Shown here one piece after another: positions 7,365 through 8,911 of a stretch of 8,911 nt of DNA. The stretch is from NCBI GenBank assembly GCA_022561255.1, contig JADFRO010000103.1, forward strand, positions 1 through 8,911, in the 5' to 3' direction. The stretch is from Planctomycetota bacterium. Its GTDB lineage: Bacteria > Planctomycetota > Phycisphaerae > UBA1845. A program made the translations under genes and the position numbers. The notes under the pieces were generated by a model. It worked only from the letters and a program-made list of their open reading frames with translations. It had not been told where the DNA came from and did no database searches. The stretch's first letter is position 1. The number at the start of each line of letters is the position of its first letter.

Positions 7365-7433
7365 AGCGTCGCACTGTCCTTGTCGATCCGATGCCCACTT
7401 TCTACGGGCGACGTAAGATCGCAATTGCCTGGT

Positions 7434-8603
7434 CTACGCGATCTTTCGCAGGGCGTCGGCCGGCTTGAGTCGCATCGACTGGAACGCCGGCCAAAGACCG
7501 GAGGCGAATCCGACTGCGACGGCGATCACGATCGAAGCGATCACCGCCGAGAAAGAAACCTCCAACCGGGGTAACGGCCCCAGTCGCGTTAGGGTCAAGG
7601 GGAAATAGAGCAATCCCAGGGACGTCGGAATGACGCCGCATAACGAACCGACGAACGAAAGCATAACGCTCTCCGCCAGAACAATTACGAAGATGCGACC
7701 CCGCTGGAATCCGATCGCCTTGAATATCGCCAGCTCACACGTGCGTTCGCGGAAGCTCATCATCATCGTGTTGCCCGCCACGAGGGTGACGATGAACACG
7801 ACGACGATCGCCATCGCCTGCATCAAACCCGGCAGGTTGCCGTTGGCCTGTGTAAAGCTCGCCGCGAAGGCGTTCTCGTCTTCCGACTTGGTTTCATCGG
7901 GGGTGTTGGCGAACGTCTTGTCGATCTGCGCTTGCAACGACCGCATGCCCTCTGCGGAGTTGCACTTGGTCCAAAAGATGTTGCATCGCGCACTCGAAGC
8001 ACCGACGGCTTCGCGCGATTCGTTCAGGTAGTCAAGTCGAAAGTAGAAGAAGTTGGAGCGCTCCGGGTTGCTGATGACTTTGACGATCTTGAACTCCAGC
8101 GTGAGGTAGGGGGGCACGGTGCTTTCGAGCACCACCCGATCGCCCACTTTCCAGCCGTAGGTGTCGGCCGGCCCGGTGCCGACGACAGCGGCTGTGCGCT
8201 CACGATTCCAAAGTTCGATCTCGTCTTCAGTCATGCCGACGTCGCTGTAGACGATGGGGAATGTGTCCGCGTCCGCGGCGAGGCTCGTTAGCGTGTTTTG
8301 CGTGTCGGGGACACGCCCGCCGAACCAGCGCATTCCGCACACTGCGCGAAGGCGGCTGCGGTCCGGGTCGAGCGCCTCGATCTTGCGCCGCATACCCGCG
8401 GGAAGGAGGTTGGTGAGCGTGGTTTTGTGATGCACAGCGAGGCGTAACTGCTTTTCACTCTGTTGGGCGAGTTGCACCATCGCGACGACGAAAGAGATGG
8501 CAAGCACGAAGATTCCCATCGGCAGCGCGAACGCAACGAGGGTAAGCGCCGTTCGCAGGCGGTTGCGTTTCAGGTTCTGCATGAGGACGTAGGTCAGGGT
8601 CAC
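7434..8603 (-). CDS. ABC transporter permease B1 (FtsX/MacB-like)
   Basis: 389 residues, starting with GTG at 8603 four bases after the ATPase stop, which suggests translational coupling; only a weak GAG lies upstream. TM1 at about 20-43, an extracytoplasmic domain (about 45-258), TM2 (about 260-282), TM3 (about 303-334) and TM4 (about 350-374). The core GNTMMMSFRERTCELAIFKA (277-296) is the FtsX-type segment facing the ATPase. The periplasmic domain contains RLRAVCGMRWFGGR (84-97) and GWKVGDR (150-156), both kept in B2. My hand count gives about 35% identity to B2 over the whole length. As the first permease after the ATPase it is the likeliest original partner in the B1-A1 pair. An internal ATG at 8582 has no Shine-Dalgarno sequence and would cut into the conserved N-terminus. 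Confidence 0.92.
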   Translation of the reverse strand: MTLTYVLMQNLKRNRLRTALTLVAFALPMGIFVLAISFVVAMVQLAQQSEKQLRLAVHHKTTLTNLLPAGMRRKIEALDPDRSRLRAVCGMRWFGGRVPDTQNTLTSLAADADTFPIVYSDVGMTEDEIELWNRERTAAVVGTGPADTYGWKVGDRVVLESTVPPYLTLEFKIVKVISNPERSNFFYFRLDYLNESREAVGASSARCNIFWTKCNSAEGMRSLQAQIDKTFANTPDETKSEDENAFAASFTQANGNLPGLMQAMAIVVVFIVTLVAGNTMMMSFRERTCELAIFKAIGFQRGRIFVIVLAESVMLSFVGSLCGVIPTSLGLLYFPLTLTRLGPLPRLEVSFSAVIASIVIAVAVGFASGLWPAFQSMRLKPADALRKIA

Positions 8604-8607
8604 GATG

Positions 8608-8911
8608 CTACTCAGGGGGTGATGACAGTGTGGCCGATGTCGACGCGGCGGCGGGCGGCTCGGCCTGCTCCAGGGTTCCTTTGTCCAAGTGTAAAGATCG
8701 CTGGCCGTGAGCGGCGGCGCGCGGGTCGTGTGTCACCATCAAGATGGTCTTCTTGAACTCACTGTTGAGAAGGTCCAACAAACCAAGTATCTCCTGCGAT
8801 GTCTGGGCGTCCAAATCCCCCGTCGGCTCGTCCGCGAGGATGATGCCGGGGTCGGTGACGATCGCCCGGGCGATGGCTACGCGCTGCTCCTGTCCGCCGG
8901 AGAGCTGATTC
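8608..8911 (-). CDS. ABC transporter ATP-binding protein, C-terminal part (MacB/LolD type)
   Basis: The frame is open to the window edge (first full codon at 8910), giving the last 100 residues; Walker A and the Q-loop lie outside. Visible motifs in order: signature LSGGQ (residues 3-7 of the fragment) followed by EQRVAIARA, Walker B with catalytic Glu (ILADEPT, Glu28), D-loop GDLD (31-34) and the switch His in VTHDPRAA (His61). This order and spacing are those of MacB/LolD/FtsE-class ATPases that work with FtsX-type permeases from the cytoplasmic side. An Ala/Pro/Ser-rich tail (about 82-100) follows the ATPase fold and has no known role. The ATG at 8814 is an internal Met beyond Walker B, not the start. 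The stop at 8608 is four bases from B1. This is the only ATPase visible for four permeases. Confidence 0.95.
   Translation of the reverse strand, partial: NQLSGGQEQRVAIARAIVTDPGIILADEPTGDLDAQTSQEILGLLDLLNSEFKKTILMVTHDPRAAAHGQRSLHLDKGTLEQAEPPAAASTSATLSSPPE

Noticed and set aside
7365..7424. N-terminal extension of permease A1 to a TTG codon
   Set aside because: The 20 extra residues are polar and absent from paralogue A2, whose N-terminus aligns exactly with the ATG at 7364.
1..8911. CRISPR arrays, tRNA or rRNA genes, insertion sequences, phage attachment sites
   Set aside because: No regularly spaced repeats, cloverleaf-like segments, transposase-like frames or terminal inverted repeats were seen. 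The permease duplication is visible in protein but too old to show as an obvious DNA repeat.

Overview
The window holds one large minus-strand gene block that reads like a Gram-negative membrane-export locus, flanked at its left edge by the 3' end of a plus-strand citrate synthase gene. The cell type inferred is a moderately GC-rich diderm: there is a lipoprotein signal peptide, a periplasmic adaptor with a single membrane anchor, and MacB/LolCE-type permeases with large extracytoplasmic domains. The style of the citrate synthase tail and of the permease and adaptor sequences is most like Planctomycetota, but this is an impression from sequence style and has not been tested by a search.

Layout from left to right: (1) positions 1-327, end of citrate synthase (+). 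(2) 345-435, a short palindrome and then a strong intrinsic terminator that can work in both directions, lying between two convergent genes. (3) 473-1999, a 508-residue helix-rich lipoprotein of unknown function (-), with a good ribosome binding site. (4) 2000-2468, a non-coding gap with a weak candidate terminator for the upstream operon and some small inverted repeats. (5) 2469-8911, a tightly spaced minus-strand operon. In transcription order it contains an ABC ATPase (partial, its 5' part lies beyond the window), permease B1, permease A1, permease B2, permease A2 and a membrane-fusion adaptor.

The main point is the permease set. The four permeases fall into two pairs of paralogues. B1 and B2 align over 389 residues without a gap at about one third identity. 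A1 and A2 align without a gap over the first 300 or so residues. The operon therefore looks like an old tandem duplication of a two-permease (B-A) cassette, now served in this window by one visible ATPase and one adaptor. MacB/LolCDE-type transporters normally need two permease subunits per complex, so four suggest either alternative complexes or specialised heterodimers sharing common parts.

Expected working model: the ATPase sits on the cytoplasmic side of a permease dimer and drives conformational changes of the periplasmic domains. The adaptor guides a substrate away from the inner membrane. No TolC-like outer membrane channel is encoded here. The neighbouring coiled-coil lipoprotein could be a partner or a cargo, but only its proximity suggests that. 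A further unexplained structure is a strong hairpin in the translation start region of permease B2.
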